Shown here one piece after another: positions 42,518 through 52,985 of a stretch of DNA of 64,000 bases. The notes under the pieces are model-generated. The model was given only the letters and a program-made list of their open reading frames with translations, was not told where the DNA came from and searched no databases. Both the position numbers and the translations under genes were made by a program. Source of the stretch: Lachnospiraceae bacterium (GTDB taxonomy: Bacteria; Bacillota; Clostridia; Lachnospirales; Lachnospiraceae); assembly GCA_902363675.1 (NCBI GenBank), contig CABJAV010000001.1:1-64000 (forward strand), in the 5' to 3' direction. Position 1 is the first letter of the stretch; the number at the start of each line of letters is the position of its first letter.

Positions 42518-43897
42518 ATGAAAAAGAAAATCGTAAGCGCATTATTATGTGCAACAATGCTTACAGGAATGCTTGCAGGATGTGGTAACACAGATGCCAA
42601 CGGTACAAACGGTACCCAGCAGGCAGCAACTGGGAACACAGAGAAGGTTTCGGCATCGGATGATGGAAAGGTATTAAATATCTACTGTTGGAATGAAGAG
42701 TTCAAGAGCCGCATTACCGATCACTATCCGGATTATAAGGAAGTGGACGCAACACACGGCAAAATCGGAGATGTAGAAGTGGTATGGAACATTACACCAA
42801 GTGATGACAATGCATATCAGAACAATCTGGATACAACATTGTTGAACCAGAATGACGCTCAGGCAGACGACAAGATCGACTTATTCCTTGTTGAAGCTGA
42901 CAACGCCTTAAAGTATGTAGATACAGATTACACAATGCCGATTAAAGATCTGGGAATTACAGATGAGGATCTGTCCAAACAGTATCAGTATACAAAGGAT
43001 ATCGTAACAGATTCCAATGGAACATTAAAAGGTGTTTCATGGCAGGGCTGCCCGGGTGTTCTCTTCTATAACAGAGAAGCTGCCAAGGAAGTACTTGGAA
43101 CAGATGATCCGGATGAAGTTCAGAAGTATGTTAAGGATTGGGATACCTTTAACGATACTGCAAAGAAGATGAAAGATGCCGGATATAAGATGACATCTTC
43201 TGCAAACGATACATACCGTGTATATTCCAACAATGTAACTACAAAGTGGGTAACAGACGGAAAAGTCAGTGTAGACGACAACATTATGAAATGGGTAGAT
43301 GATTCCAAGAAACTGGTTGATGCCGGTGAGACAGGAACATTTGATATGTGGTCAGACGACTGGTCAAAGGGATTCTATCCTGAAGGAAAGGTATTCTGCT
43401 ACTTTGGACCGGCTTGGTTAGTTAACTTCTCAATGGCTGCTGACACCGAAGGATCTATCGGTCACGATGGTGGCTGGGGCGCAGCTCAGGGACCACAGGG
43501 CTTCTTCTGGGGCGGTACATGGATCTGTGCAGCCAAGGGTACAGATAATGCAGGTCTTATCAAAGACATTATGTTAAAGATGACAACTGACGATGATACC
43601 ATGAAAGATATCGTAGTTAAGGATGATGATTTCGTAAACAACAAGACAGTCATGGAAGCAATGGCAAAAGATTCAAGCTACAGCAGCAAGATCCTCGGAG
43701 GACAGAATCCACTTGGAATGTACTGCGCAGGTGTTGAGTCTCTTGATTTAAGTAACATCTGCTCGTATGACCAGGGATGTAACGAAGAGTTCCAGAAAGC
43801 AATGAAGAATTACTTTGAAGGAAAAGCAACGAAAGAAGATGCGTTAGATCTGTTCTACAAGGGCGTTGAAGAGAAGTATCCTGAGTTATCACATTAA
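42518..43897 (+). CDS. ABC sugar-binding lipoprotein
   Basis: This 459-residue protein has a lipoprotein signal (MLAGCG, Cys at about 22), a Thr/Asn-rich linker and a family-1 solute-binding fold (VLNIYCWNEEFKSRITDHYP at the start). Many Trp and Tyr residues (WGAAQGPQGFFWGGTW) suit stacking on sugars. It is tethered to the outside of the membrane and passes oligosaccharides to the two permeases. GGAGG precedes the ATG at 42518. Context points to beta-gluco-oligosaccharides. Confidence 0.92.
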   Translation: MKKKIVSALLCATMLTGMLAGCGNTDANGTNGTQQAATGNTEKVSASDDGKVLNIYCWNEEFKSRITDHYPDYKEVDATHGKIGDVEVVWNITPSDDNAYQNNLDTTLLNQNDAQADDKIDLFLVEADNALKYVDTDYTMPIKDLGITDEDLSKQYQYTKDIVTDSNGTLKGVSWQGCPGVLFYNREAAKEVLGTDDPDEVQKYVKDWDTFNDTAKKMKDAGYKMTSSANDTYRVYSNNVTTKWVTDGKVSVDDNIMKWVDDSKKLVDAGETGTFDMWSDDWSKGFYPEGKVFCYFGPAWLVNFSMAADTEGSIGHDGGWGAAQGPQGFFWGGTWICAAKGTDNAGLIKDIMLKMTTDDDTMKDIVVKDDDFVNNKTVMEAMAKDSSYSSKILGGQNPLGMYCAGVESLDLSNICSYDQGCNEEFQKAMKNYFEGKATKEDALDLFYKGVEEKYPELSH

Positions 43898-43934
43898 TCA
43901 CATTTATTTAAGCGAAAACTTTCAGTTTCAATTT

Positions 43935-43966
43935 TATGTGCCTGCCTTTTCGAGGGCAGGCACATA
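43935..43966 (+). repeat. Hairpin between binding-protein and permease genes
   Basis: A perfect 12-bp stem (43935-43946 with 43955-43966) has no T-run after it. Such hairpins often protect the upstream binding-protein mRNA, so that it is made in excess over the permeases. No promoter for the permeases is evident in the 190-base gap. Confidence 0.75.
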
Positions 43967-44087
43967 CATAAAAATGCATACCTGCGATAGTATCAAATTT
44001 TCTGTGAAAACTTGATATGCAGCGTCAGCCCATTTACTGAAAGCAAATTTTACATGGGCTGATGTTCAAGGTGTAGGAGGTAGGAGT

Positions 44088-45002
44088 ATGAAAAAAGGCA
44101 ATGCAAAAGCCGTTAGATATAATAAATGGGGATACATTTTTTTGATTCCATTTATTGTCGTTTATATCGTATTTCAGCTGATTCCGCTGATTAGTACCAT
44201 TTATAACAGTTTTTTTGAAAATTATATGTCTGGTCTGACACAGGTTGGACCGAATTTTGTTGGATTTGAAAATTACAAGCAATTGTTTACCGGTGGCGAT
44301 GTCTGGGTGTACCTGAAAAACACATTGGTATTATGGATTATGTGTTTTATTCCCCAAATCTTTCTCTCCCTGTTATTGGGCGCATGGTTTTCTGATGTGC
44401 GAATGAATTTAAAAGGTTCCAGATTCTTCAAAACCGTAATATATTTACCGAATCTGATCATGGCATCAGCGTTCTCCATGCTGTTTTTTACTTTGTTTTC
44501 AGATGGAGGTCCTATTAATTCGTTGCTGATGCAGATTGGATTCATCTCTGAACCATACAAATTTTTATCACATGCAGGAAGTGCCAGAGGCCTGATTGCC
44601 TTGATGAACTGCCTGATGTGGTTTGGTAACACGACCATTCTTCTGATGGCTGGAATGATGGGAATTGACACATCTCTTTTTGAGGCAGCAGAAGTGGATG
44701 GAGCAACATCGACACAGGTATTCTTCAAGATTACGTTACCATTGCTTCGTCCAATTCTTGTGTATGTTGTAATTACATCACTCATTGGTGGTGTGCAGTT
44801 ATTTGATGTTCCACAGATTCTGACAAACGGAACAGGAAATCCGATGCGGTCTACTATGACTTTGATCATGTATCTGAATAAACATTTGTATAGTAAGAAT
44901 TATGGTATGGCAGGAGCGTTATCCGTTGTACTGTTCATCTTTACAGCAATATTGAGCCTGATTGTCTTCAAAATCAGTGGCAATGATGAGAAAAAGGGGT
45001 GA
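44088..45002 (+). CDS. ABC sugar permease (MalF/UgpA type)
   Basis: This 304-residue protein has six predicted membrane helices. The permease motif EAAEVDGATSTQVFFKITLP contacts the ATPase. It pairs with the next gene to form the membrane channel for the sugar imported by the lipoprotein at 42518. GTAGGAGGTAGG precedes the start. It overlaps the next frame by four bases if a GTG start is used there. Confidence 0.93.
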   Translation: MKKGNAKAVRYNKWGYIFLIPFIVVYIVFQLIPLISTIYNSFFENYMSGLTQVGPNFVGFENYKQLFTGGDVWVYLKNTLVLWIMCFIPQIFLSLLLGAWFSDVRMNLKGSRFFKTVIYLPNLIMASAFSMLFFTLFSDGGPINSLLMQIGFISEPYKFLSHAGSARGLIALMNCLMWFGNTTILLMAGMMGIDTSLFEAAEVDGATSTQVFFKITLPLLRPILVYVVITSLIGGVQLFDVPQILTNGTGNPMRSTMTLIMYLNKHLYSKNYGMAGALSVVLFIFTAILSLIVFKISGNDEKKG

Positions 45003-45007
45003 TTGAG

Positions 45008-45871
45008 ATGGCAAAAAATAATGATAATTTGGAAAAAGGATTAGGTCTTCATGCAAGACGGGCAATTGCCTATATCGTATTGATCATCATTTCTTTTTTC
45101 TGCCTGTTCTGGTTCTATGTAATGGTCATTAACGCAACAAGATCAAATGGAGAATTGAACGCAGGCTTTACGCTTGCACCGAGTAAATACTTGTTAAAGA
45201 ACTGGAACAACCTGGTTCACGGAACGCTTCCAATCTGGTTTGGAATGTTCAACAGTCTGATCATTGCGACATTTACAGCGGCGTTCAGTGTATATTTTTC
45301 TACTATGACAGCATACGCAATTCATGCATATGAATTTAAACTGAAAAAATATATTTATCCATTTATCCTGATGATCATGATGATTCCGACCCAGGTAACT
45401 GCATTGGGATTTATCAAACTTGTAACAAAGATGGGACTTATGGATTCCTTTATTCCGTTGATTGTTCCGGCAATCGCTTCACCGGTTACATTTTTCTATA
45501 TGAAGCAGTACATGGACAGTACACTCCCCCTTTCACTGATTGAAGCGGCACGTATTGATGGATCGGGTGAATTTCGTACCTTTAACAGTATTGTGCTTCC
45601 GCTTATGAAGCCGGCGATCGCAGTACAGGCAATCTTTGGTTTCGTAAGCAGCTGGAACAATTATTTTACTCCGGCATTGATCTTACATGATGACAAGAAA
45701 AAGACACTTCCGATTCTGATTGCACAGTTACGTGCAGCAGACTGGCTGAAGTTTGATATGGGACAGGTGTATGTCATGATTACTTTCTCTATTTTACCGG
45801 TAATCGTTGTGTATCTGATTCTTTCCAAACATATTGTACAGGGAGTTGCTCTTGGCAGTGTGAAAGGATAA
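45008..45871 (+). CDS. ABC sugar permease (MalG/UgpE type)
   Basis: This 287-residue protein has six predicted helices and the motif EAARIDGSGEFRTFNSIVLP. ATG 45008 has AAGGGG nine bases upstream; a GTG at 44999 in the same frame is possible. No ATPase gene is nearby, so the transporter probably uses a shared MsmK-type ATPase encoded elsewhere. Confidence 0.93.
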   Translation: MAKNNDNLEKGLGLHARRAIAYIVLIIISFFCLFWFYVMVINATRSNGELNAGFTLAPSKYLLKNWNNLVHGTLPIWFGMFNSLIIATFTAAFSVYFSTMTAYAIHAYEFKLKKYIYPFILMIMMIPTQVTALGFIKLVTKMGLMDSFIPLIVPAIASPVTFFYMKQYMDSTLPLSLIEAARIDGSGEFRTFNSIVLPLMKPAIAVQAIFGFVSSWNNYFTPALILHDDKKKTLPILIAQLRAADWLKFDMGQVYVMITFSILPVIVVYLILSKHIVQGVALGSVKG

Positions 45872-45901
45872 AATACAAATTTAAATTTCTGGGAGGTTTC
45901 T

Positions 45902-48900
45902 ATGAAAAAGGGTTTTTTTAAGAAGACCGGTGCACTTATGCTCGCGGCCACATTGACTGTGAGCATGGTGCAGGTGCCGGTGTATGGTGCGACAACAAAA
46001 ACAGTCACCGTGTCAAATCAGAAGCAGCTGAACAAAGCGCTTAAGGTAGCAAAGGGAAAGAAAGCGTATTCTATTATTGTGAAAGCAGGAAAGAATACAA
46101 AAGTGACAATCCCAAAAGAAAATTATAAAAATGTCACAATCAAGGTTATAGGGGATAAGGTAACGGTTAAAAATAATGGAATTTTAAAAAAGATCATTAT
46201 CAACTGCAGCGGAAATGTTTCTGTAAAGAATAACGGTACCGTAAAAAAAGTAGAGGTGCAGAAGGCAAAGAAGGTATCTTTGTCGGGAAGCTCAAAAAAG
46301 ACGGTGGACGTTGTTATTTCTGCGAAGGATACCGCAATTACCACATCCATTGCTGTCAAAATCAAATGTACCGGAGAGAATGAAAATGTAGCGGTTACGA
46401 ATAAAACGGATAAGGCAATAAAAGTGACAGATGCGGACGGCAATACAGTAAAAGTAAAGTCCGGAGATAAAAAACAGATCACTGCAGACAGTAAGTCTGA
46501 TGATAAGAATAACGATAAAACAGATGACAAAGATCAGACCGATAATAAAGATACAACCGATGAAAAGAAAGATGAAAATAGTTCTTCCGGTTCTGCATCT
46601 GGAGGTTCGTCTTCGACAGATACATTTGAAACAACACCTTCGGAACTTGCAAAGAAAGGATACAGTTTCAAATGGGGAGATGATTTTACAGGAACTTCAT
46701 TGAACCGTTCTGATTGGAATGTGGAACTGCATGAGCCTGGCTGGGTCAACAAAGAATTACAGGCATATGTCGACTCGGATGAAAATATTCAGGTAAAAGA
46801 TGGAAATCTTTTGCTGAAACCGGTAAAAAAGACGAATGCAGACAAAACAGAAAGTTATACATCCGGGCGAATCAATACACAGGGCAAACATGATTTCAAA
46901 TATGGATATTTTGAATGTCGTGCAAAGGTTCCTGCCGGAAAGGGTTACTTACCGGCATTCTGGATGATGCCTACCGATGAAAATCTATATGGACAGTGGC
47001 CAAAGTGTGGTGAAATTGACATTATGGAGGTTATGGGTCAGGAGACCAATAAGGCATATGGAACGATTCATTATGGTGAGCCTCATGATCAGAGTCAGGG
47101 AACTTACACGGTTTCAGAGGAAAATAATTTTGCTGACAATTATCACACTTACGCATGTGAGTGGGAACCGGGAAAAATCATATGGTATATTGATGGCGTG
47201 AAATTTCATGAAGAATCAGATTGGTTCTCTGCAAAAAGCGGACAGGGTGAAGTTACTTATCCGGCACCATTCGATCAGCCATTTTATATGATATTAAATC
47301 TTGCGGTCGGCGGAAGCTGGGTTGGATATCCGGATGCAACAACAACTTATGATGATCAGCAGTTTGCGATTGATTATGTGAAGGTATATCAGAAAGACCG
47401 TTATGACGAGAATGTAACAAAGCCGGTCAAAAATGTGACATTAAGAGAGCCGGATAAGAATGGTAATTATATTAACAATGGTGATTTTTCTGCCCAAGAA
47501 GACCTGACAGATGATGTGAACTGGAAATTCCTCACTACGTCAGATGGTGCGGGAACCGCGGAAATCAAAGAGAATCAGATGGTGATTTCTACACAAAACG
47601 CAGGAACAGCAGATTACAGCATCCAGCTGGTACAGCCGAATGTGCCATTGCAAAAAGGCGGAAAATACAAGGTGACGTTTGACGCATATGCAGCCGAGGC
47701 GCGTTCAATGGTTATTGATATTTCCGGACCGGATCACAACTATACAAGATATCTTGCGGATACAAAAGTAGATTTGGGAACAGAAAAGCAGACATATACT
47801 TACGAATTTCAGATGACAGGTTCCGATGATGCAAACGGACGCCTGGAATTTAATCTCGGAAATACGTCACCTACAGCGAAGGTATATCTTTCCAATATCT
47901 GTATTAAAAAGACAGGATATGAGGAAATCAAAGAAGATACAACAAAGAAAGCGCTTGCAGATGGAAACTATGTCTACAATGGTTCCTTCCAGGAAGGAAC
48001 CGGAAGACTGAAATACTGGGAGATTACAAAAACGGAAAATGTGACGGCAGATGTGACAAATCTTGAAGATGGACGACGTCTGAAAGTGACAAGTCCGGCA
48101 GGAACGGAGAACGGAAAAGTTCTTGTGGGACAGAGTAATCTTGCATTGACTGCAGGAACCGACTATGAGCTGAGTTTTCGTGCACAGGCAGAGGAAGCAA
48201 AGCAGATGAAGGTTACTGTCGCAGGACAGGAAAAGGTATTTGATCTTACTACAGAAGAGAAAAATTACAGTGTGAAGTTTAAGACAGCAGAAAGTCTGAC
48301 AGACAAAAATCTTTTCTTTGATCTTGGACTTGGAACAACCGTATATCTGGATGATGTCCGCATTGATGAGGACAGTCTGATCAAGAACGGAAGTTTTAAT
48401 GCAGGACTGGCAGGTTTTGAAGCCTATTGTTATACACCATCAAATGTGACTTATGTTGTGGATTCTCTAAATGAGAAAAACGCAGCAGATTTCACCATTA
48501 ACGATACCGGTGATGCAGACTGGCATATCCAGTTAAAGCAGACCGGAGTGAAGTTAGAGAAAGGACAGTGGTATCGTCTTTCTTTAAAGATGAAATCCTC
48601 AATTGACCGCAACGTTTCCTACGCACTTCAGAGAGATGGAAGTACACATAAGAATGCAGATGGAACAGAAGACTGGACTCCTTACTGCCAGAAAACAGTT
48701 GCTCTTACAAGTGAGTATCAGACTATCACAAAAGAGTTTCAGATGACAGAAGACACCGATCCGAATACCATCTTTAATATTGCAATGGGTGCTGTTGGCG
48801 GCAAACAAATCAAGAAACAGCACCGTATCTGCATTGATGATATTGTGCTTGAAAAAATTGCTGCACCGGAGATGAAACCAGAAGAAGCAGGAAAGAATCT

Positions 48901-49360
48901 TCTGAAAAATGGAGATTTTTCAAATGAGACAGACAATTGGAATATTTGGGGAATTACAGCGCCTGGAGAGGCTAAAGCAGATATTGCTGATCATGCGATT
49001 GTTTACCATATTTCTAATGCAGGTACGGAAGAATGGCATGTACAGTTGAAACAGAGTGGTCTAACATTGGAAAAAGGATGTAAATATCGTGTCACATTTA
49101 AAGCGACTTCAACAGCAGCAAGAACAATTAAACTGGCTATAAGTAATGCTTCTCCGTATAAATGGTATGGCGGAACTGATATCCAGTTGTCAGCAAATGA
49201 TAAAAAAGACGTTGTTTGCGAATTTACAATGAGTGAAGAGACAAACAGTAATGCTGATTTTGTCATTTCAATGGGAAAAATAAAAGATGAGGATACACCG
49301 GCATCTGACATTACATTAAGTGATTTTTCACTTGTGAAGGTAGATGAAACAACAAATTAA
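45902..49360 (+). CDS. Secreted multimodular GH16 endo-beta-1,3-glucanase (laminarinase type)
   Basis: In this 1152-residue secreted enzyme the signal peptide covers about residues 1-29. A Lys/Val-rich beta-strand region (about 30-200) and an Asp/Lys/Ser-rich linker (about 205-245) follow. The GH16 domain spans about 254-497, with EIDIMEVMG giving Glu371, Asp373 and Glu376. The extra residue (ExDxxE) is the beta-bulge form of laminarinases. Four CBM4/9-like modules start near residues 517, 690, 825 and 999, each opening with an 'NG(D/S)F' phrase. No sortase motif or SLH domain is seen. GGGAGG precedes it, 30 bases after the permease. Confidence 0.92.
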   Translation: MKKGFFKKTGALMLAATLTVSMVQVPVYGATTKTVTVSNQKQLNKALKVAKGKKAYSIIVKAGKNTKVTIPKENYKNVTIKVIGDKVTVKNNGILKKIIINCSGNVSVKNNGTVKKVEVQKAKKVSLSGSSKKTVDVVISAKDTAITTSIAVKIKCTGENENVAVTNKTDKAIKVTDADGNTVKVKSGDKKQITADSKSDDKNNDKTDDKDQTDNKDTTDEKKDENSSSGSASGGSSSTDTFETTPSELAKKGYSFKWGDDFTGTSLNRSDWNVELHEPGWVNKELQAYVDSDENIQVKDGNLLLKPVKKTNADKTESYTSGRINTQGKHDFKYGYFECRAKVPAGKGYLPAFWMMPTDENLYGQWPKCGEIDIMEVMGQETNKAYGTIHYGEPHDQSQGTYTVSEENNFADNYHTYACEWEPGKIIWYIDGVKFHEESDWFSAKSGQGEVTYPAPFDQPFYMILNLAVGGSWVGYPDATTTYDDQQFAIDYVKVYQKDRYDENVTKPVKNVTLREPDKNGNYINNGDFSAQEDLTDDVNWKFLTTSDGAGTAEIKENQMVISTQNAGTADYSIQLVQPNVPLQKGGKYKVTFDAYAAEARSMVIDISGPDHNYTRYLADTKVDLGTEKQTYTYEFQMTGSDDANGRLEFNLGNTSPTAKVYLSNICIKKTGYEEIKEDTTKKALADGNYVYNGSFQEGTGRLKYWEITKTENVTADVTNLEDGRRLKVTSPAGTENGKVLVGQSNLALTAGTDYELSFRAQAEEAKQMKVTVAGQEKVFDLTTEEKNYSVKFKTAESLTDKNLFFDLGLGTTVYLDDVRIDEDSLIKNGSFNAGLAGFEAYCYTPSNVTYVVDSLNEKNAADFTINDTGDADWHIQLKQTGVKLEKGQWYRLSLKMKSSIDRNVSYALQRDGSTHKNADGTEDWTPYCQKTVALTSEYQTITKEFQMTEDTDPNTIFNIAMGAVGGKQIKKQHRICIDDIVLEKIAAPEMKPEEAGKNLLKNGDFSNETDNWNIWGITAPGEAKADIADHAIVYHISNAGTEEWHVQLKQSGLTLEKGCKYRVTFKATSTAARTIKLAISNASPYKWYGGTDIQLSANDKKDVVCEFTMSEETNSNADFVISMGKIKDEDTPASDITLSDFSLVKVDETTN

Positions 49361-49373
49361 TAATATAGCAGAG

Positions 49374-49410
49374 AGAACTCCACAGAACTTTTATTCATGG
49401 AGTTCTTTCG
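49374..49410 (+). terminator. Possible terminator between the GH16 genes
   Basis: A perfect 9-bp stem (49374-49382 with 49398-49406) is followed by a short T-rich stretch. It may partly stop transcription after the first GH16 gene. Confidence 0.5.
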
Positions 49411-49478
49411 CTATCTTAAAATTTCATAATAAAAACAGAACAGATATAGAAAAATTTTTTCAAGGAGAGGGTGTTTTT

Positions 49479-50720
49479 ATGTTAAAGAAAAAGATGAGCA
49501 AGGCAGTTAAGGGATTAGCTGCAATGATACTAGCGGCTGCATGTATCGCAAATACAGGGGTTACAGTATATGCAGCGAACGGATATCGCGGAGATTATTA
49601 CGGGCTGGATCTGGATTACTATGAATCAGCAAGATGCGAGAAAGCGGATGGATGGAGCAATGGGGATATGTTTCGAAATTGTACCTGGAGAGCTGGAAAT
49701 GTAAATTTCAACAATGGAAAAATGCAGCTTTCCATTACGCATGATCCTTATGGGAAAACACCATATGCAGGAGGAGAATACCGTACGAATGAATATTTTG
49801 GATACGGTCGTTATGATGTAAGAATGAAACCAATAAAAAATGATGGTGTGGTATCTTCCTTTTTTACCTATACTGGTCCTTCTGATGGAACACGATGGGA
49901 TGAGATTGATATTGAGTTTTTAGGAAAAAATACAACACAGGTACAGTTCAATTATTATACTAATGGCGTGGGTAATCATGAGTATCTGTATAATCTCGGC
50001 TTTGATGCATCACAGTCGTTTCATACATATAGTTTTATCTGGGAACAGAATAAAATAACATGGTGTGTGGATGGCAAAGCAGTTTATACAGCAACAAAAG
50101 ATATTCCAATCACACCAGGAAAAATCATGATGAATGCATGGCCGGGAGTCGGAGTTGACAGTTGGCTGAAACCATACAATGGAAGAACCGGTCTTGTTGC
50201 AGAGTATGATTGGGCATCTTATACAAGCCTTTCAAAATATTATGGTTCCATACAGGGAGGCAGTTCATCTTCAGGATCAGAAAGTGGGTTAGTGAATGGA
50301 AAAACTTATTTCATTAATTCGAAGCTTAATAGCAAGTGTCTTGATATTGCCTATTGGTCGAAAGATGCAGGAGCCAATATCCAGCAGTGGGACTATCTGA
50401 ATCAGGCAAATCAGCAGTGGATTCTTGAGCAACAGAGCAATGGATATTATGTGATAAAAAGTGCGTATAGCGGAAAAGTACTGGATGTGGCATGGGCATC
50501 AAAGTCATCCGGAGCCAATATTCAACAGTGGGATAAAAATGGTGGAGCACAGCAACAATGGAAAATAGAGCCTGTGGGAGATGCTTTTCGTATTATAAAT
50601 GTTAATAGTGGGAAAGCATTGGATATTGCAGGTGGATCATGGGAAAACAGTGGAAATATCCAGCAGTGGGATTATTATGGTGGAAGTAATCAGCTGTGGT
50701 ATTTTACGAAATTGAAATAG
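49479..50720 (+). CDS. Secreted GH16 beta-1,3-1,4-glucanase (lichenase type) with ricin-like CBM13
   Basis: In this 413-residue secreted enzyme a signal peptide (about 1-30) is followed by a GH16 domain with [10 protein letters not shown]. That gives Glu142, Asp144 and Glu146, the compact ExDxE form of lichenases. A Ser/Gly linker ([11 protein letters not shown]) leads to a beta-trefoil with three repeats of the IQQWD type (CBM13/ricin B). It should cut mixed-linkage beta-glucan such as cereal glucan or lichenan. I start at ATG 49479, after CAAGGAGAGGG; the longer frame from 49344 lies over the hairpin. Confidence 0.93.
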   Translation: MLKKKMSKAVKGLAAMILAAACIANTGVTVYAANGYRGDYYGLDLDYYESARCEKADGWSNGDMFRNCTWRAGNVNFNNGKMQLSITHDPYGKTPYAGGEYRTNEYFGYGRYDVRMKPIKNDGVVSSFFTYTGPSDGTRWDEIDIEFLGKNTTQVQFNYYTNGVGNHEYLYNLGFDASQSFHTYSFIWEQNKITWCVDGKAVYTATKDIPITPGKIMMNAWPGVGVDSWLKPYNGRTGLVAEYDWASYTSLSKYYGSIQGGSSSSGSESGLVNGKTYFINSKLNSKCLDIAYWSKDAGANIQQWDYLNQANQQWILEQQSNGYYVIKSAYSGKVLDVAWASKSSGANIQQWDKNGGAQQQWKIEPVGDAFRIINVNSGKALDIAGGSWENSGNIQQWDYYGGSNQLWYFTKLK

Positions 50721-50876
50721 AGGCTGAGCATTTTGTGCAAATTTTGTGTATTTTCGAGAAATACTGTGCAAATATATAATTTTGCAGTTATAATAAAAAG
50801 ATAAAGCAACAGCTAAAATGTGTTGCATGCATATGCTTTAAGACTTCTAAGAGAACTCAAAGGAGAAAATACATAA

Positions 50877-52775
50877 ATGAAGAAAATAGCGATCGTTGCC
50901 GATGGATGGCGCAGATATATTAATTATGCCTGGATCAGTGGATGTCGGCAATATATAAAAGAGAAGAAGCTTGATGCACAACTGTATGTATTTTATGCGT
51001 TTGGAAATTTTAGCAAAGATGAAAAATACAATCAGGGTGAGTATAATATCATAACGCTTCCGGATTTTCGGCAATTCGATGGTATTATCGTAGAGCTTAC
51101 GAATGTTCTGAAACGGAAATATGCCAGAAAAATTATTGACACAATCAGAACATCGAAGGTTCCTGCGGTTTCTCTGCTTGAGCGGATTCCGGGATTATAT
51201 TTTGCTGGTATTGATAATTATTCGGCCATGAAAGAAATTGTGGAGCATCTTGTCACAGTGCATGGATGCAGAAAAATTAATTTTGTGGGTGGTCCACAGT
51301 ATGTGAGTGAAAATCACGATCGCCTGCAGGCATATATTGATGTGTTGCAGCAGCATGGAATTCTTGTGGAGGATGCACGTATTTTGCACAGGGACTATGA
51401 AGTTGAGTCAGGCGTATGGGCATTTGAACAGTTTCAGGAATTAGAACAGAAGACAGAGGCATATGTATGTGCGAATGAGAATATAGCAGTCGGATTGTGT
51501 CATAGGGCACAGGAGCTTGGCTACAAAATTCCGGAAGACTTTTTTGTTACGGGATTTGACGATTTTAGTAAAGCATCTTATTACAAACCAAAGATTACAA
51601 CCGTTGCGTATACACAAGAAAGCATTGCATACGCAGCGGTAGAATTATTGAATCAGATATGGAACGGACAGGCACAGATAAAAGAAAATTTTGCACCTAC
51701 ACATCCAGTATTTCAGGAAAGTTGCGGATGTAAAGCAAAGAATTCGAGAAAGCGCAGCCAGTATGTGGCAGACAGTATTTTCCGTGAGGTAAGGGAAATT
51801 GATCTGCATAACGAACTGATGGATTTGAAAAGGAATTTGCTCGAATGCACAAGTTATGAGCAAATGGCAGAAAGACTTTTTAGATGTTTTCAAGGTCTTC
51901 AATGTAAAGAAATGTACATGTTTATGAATACAGACCTTGTAGAAGCACAGAAAATTGAGGGAGTGCAGAATCAGGCAGAAGCATATGTTACGGATGGTTA
52001 CCCAGAGAAGATGACTTTGATTTTTGGCAGTAGAAATGGTATTGTGTTTGACAAAACAAACCTGATCAAAAAGGAATTGTTCTCTATTATGGAAGAAAAA
52101 ACGAAAAGTGGCATGTATTTGTTTTCTCCCATACATTTTAGAGAGAGAGAAATCGGGTATCTCGTTCTCAGTGATTGTGACTATATGCTGGAAAATCAGT
52201 TTCTGTTTGAAACATTGAATACATTTACAGAATCTTTGGAATATTTATATGGAAAAATCGTACTCCGCCGTGCCAACAATAAGCTGGAAAAACTGTATAT
52301 TTTAGACTCGCTGACGGGATTGTATAACCGGATGGCATACACAGAACTGGCAGAGCCTTTGTTTGAAAACTGCAAGAAGGAAAAACGGCCGGTAACGATC
52401 ATGTTTATTGATGCCGATCATTTGAAATATATCAATGATACATTTGGCCATGATATGGGCAATATTGCAATTAAAAGTATTGCAGATGCAATCCGTAAAT
52501 GCAGTCCGGTACAGGCGGTGAATATGCGTTATGGAGGCGATGAATTTGTACTGGTTCTTCCGGATTTCGATGAAAAGAGGGCAAGACAGTTATATGATAA
52601 ATTTCCAGAAACGCTGACACACATTGCAGAAAAATGCAATGTTGAATTTCCGATAGAGGCAAGTCTTGGATATGTAGTCGTCGATGATTATGATAGATCG
52701 ATTAATGATTACATCAATGATGCGGATGAAAAAATGTATGCGAATAAAAAAGCGCGTAAGGCAGAACGCGTTTAA
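50877..52775 (+). CDS. Diguanylate cyclase with LacI-like sugar-sensor domain
   Basis: In this 632-residue cytosolic protein, residues 1-285 resemble the periplasmic-binding-type ligand domain of LacI regulators (VTGFDDFSKASYYKPKITTV) without any helix-turn-helix. A middle region (about 300-455) looks GAF-like. A GGDEF domain follows, with DSLTGLYNRMAY and an intact GGDEF at 553-557 preceded by MRY. The RxxD inhibitory site five residues upstream is absent. It probably makes c-di-GMP in response to a sugar or sugar phosphate. It follows the GH16 genes, with AAAGGAG before the ATG. Confidence 0.88.
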   Translation: MKKIAIVADGWRRYINYAWISGCRQYIKEKKLDAQLYVFYAFGNFSKDEKYNQGEYNIITLPDFRQFDGIIVELTNVLKRKYARKIIDTIRTSKVPAVSLLERIPGLYFAGIDNYSAMKEIVEHLVTVHGCRKINFVGGPQYVSENHDRLQAYIDVLQQHGILVEDARILHRDYEVESGVWAFEQFQELEQKTEAYVCANENIAVGLCHRAQELGYKIPEDFFVTGFDDFSKASYYKPKITTVAYTQESIAYAAVELLNQIWNGQAQIKENFAPTHPVFQESCGCKAKNSRKRSQYVADSIFREVREIDLHNELMDLKRNLLECTSYEQMAERLFRCFQGLQCKEMYMFMNTDLVEAQKIEGVQNQAEAYVTDGYPEKMTLIFGSRNGIVFDKTNLIKKELFSIMEEKTKSGMYLFSPIHFREREIGYLVLSDCDYMLENQFLFETLNTFTESLEYLYGKIVLRRANNKLEKLYILDSLTGLYNRMAYTELAEPLFENCKKEKRPVTIMFIDADHLKYINDTFGHDMGNIAIKSIADAIRKCSPVQAVNMRYGGDEFVLVLPDFDEKRARQLYDKFPETLTHIAEKCNVEFPIEASLGYVVVDDYDRSINDYINDADEKMYANKKARKAERV

Positions 52776-52819
52776 AATAATAATCAAATTACTGCTTTCT
52801 TGGTGTAGTGCGGGTCACT

Positions 52820-52864
52820 AAGGTATACATCGAATTGCATGCAAGCATGCATCGATGATACCTT
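52820..52864 (+). repeat. Interrupted hairpin after the GGDEF gene
   Basis: A nearly complete palindrome of about 45 bases runs from AAGGTAT (52820-52826) to ATACCTT (52858-52864), with GCATGC arms at its centre. The following T-stretch is weak, so termination here is uncertain. Confidence 0.6.
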
Positions 52865-52886
52865 TTGATCCTTTAATCATAATATT

Positions 52887-52914
52887 CCCCTGAATTTTCA
52901 GGGGGTGTTTTTTT
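52887..52914 (+). terminator. Terminator before the TPR lipoprotein gene
   Basis: CCCCTGA (52887-52893) pairs with TCAGGGG (52898-52904), followed by a T-run at 52907-52914. Confidence 0.85.
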
Positions 52915-52985
52915 ATTCTGGATATGATAAGATAGTAGAAGTGCAGTTGATAAGGAACTCTATCAAAAGAAAGAGAGAACATAGA

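Noticed and set aside
43935..43966. Hairpin as an intrinsic terminator of the transport operon
   Set aside because: There is no T-run after the stem, and no promoter is visible for the permease genes downstream.
49344..49478. N-terminal extension of the lichenase-type GH16
   Set aside because: It overlaps the previous stop and a hairpin. The signal peptide begins at 49479 after a good ribosome site.
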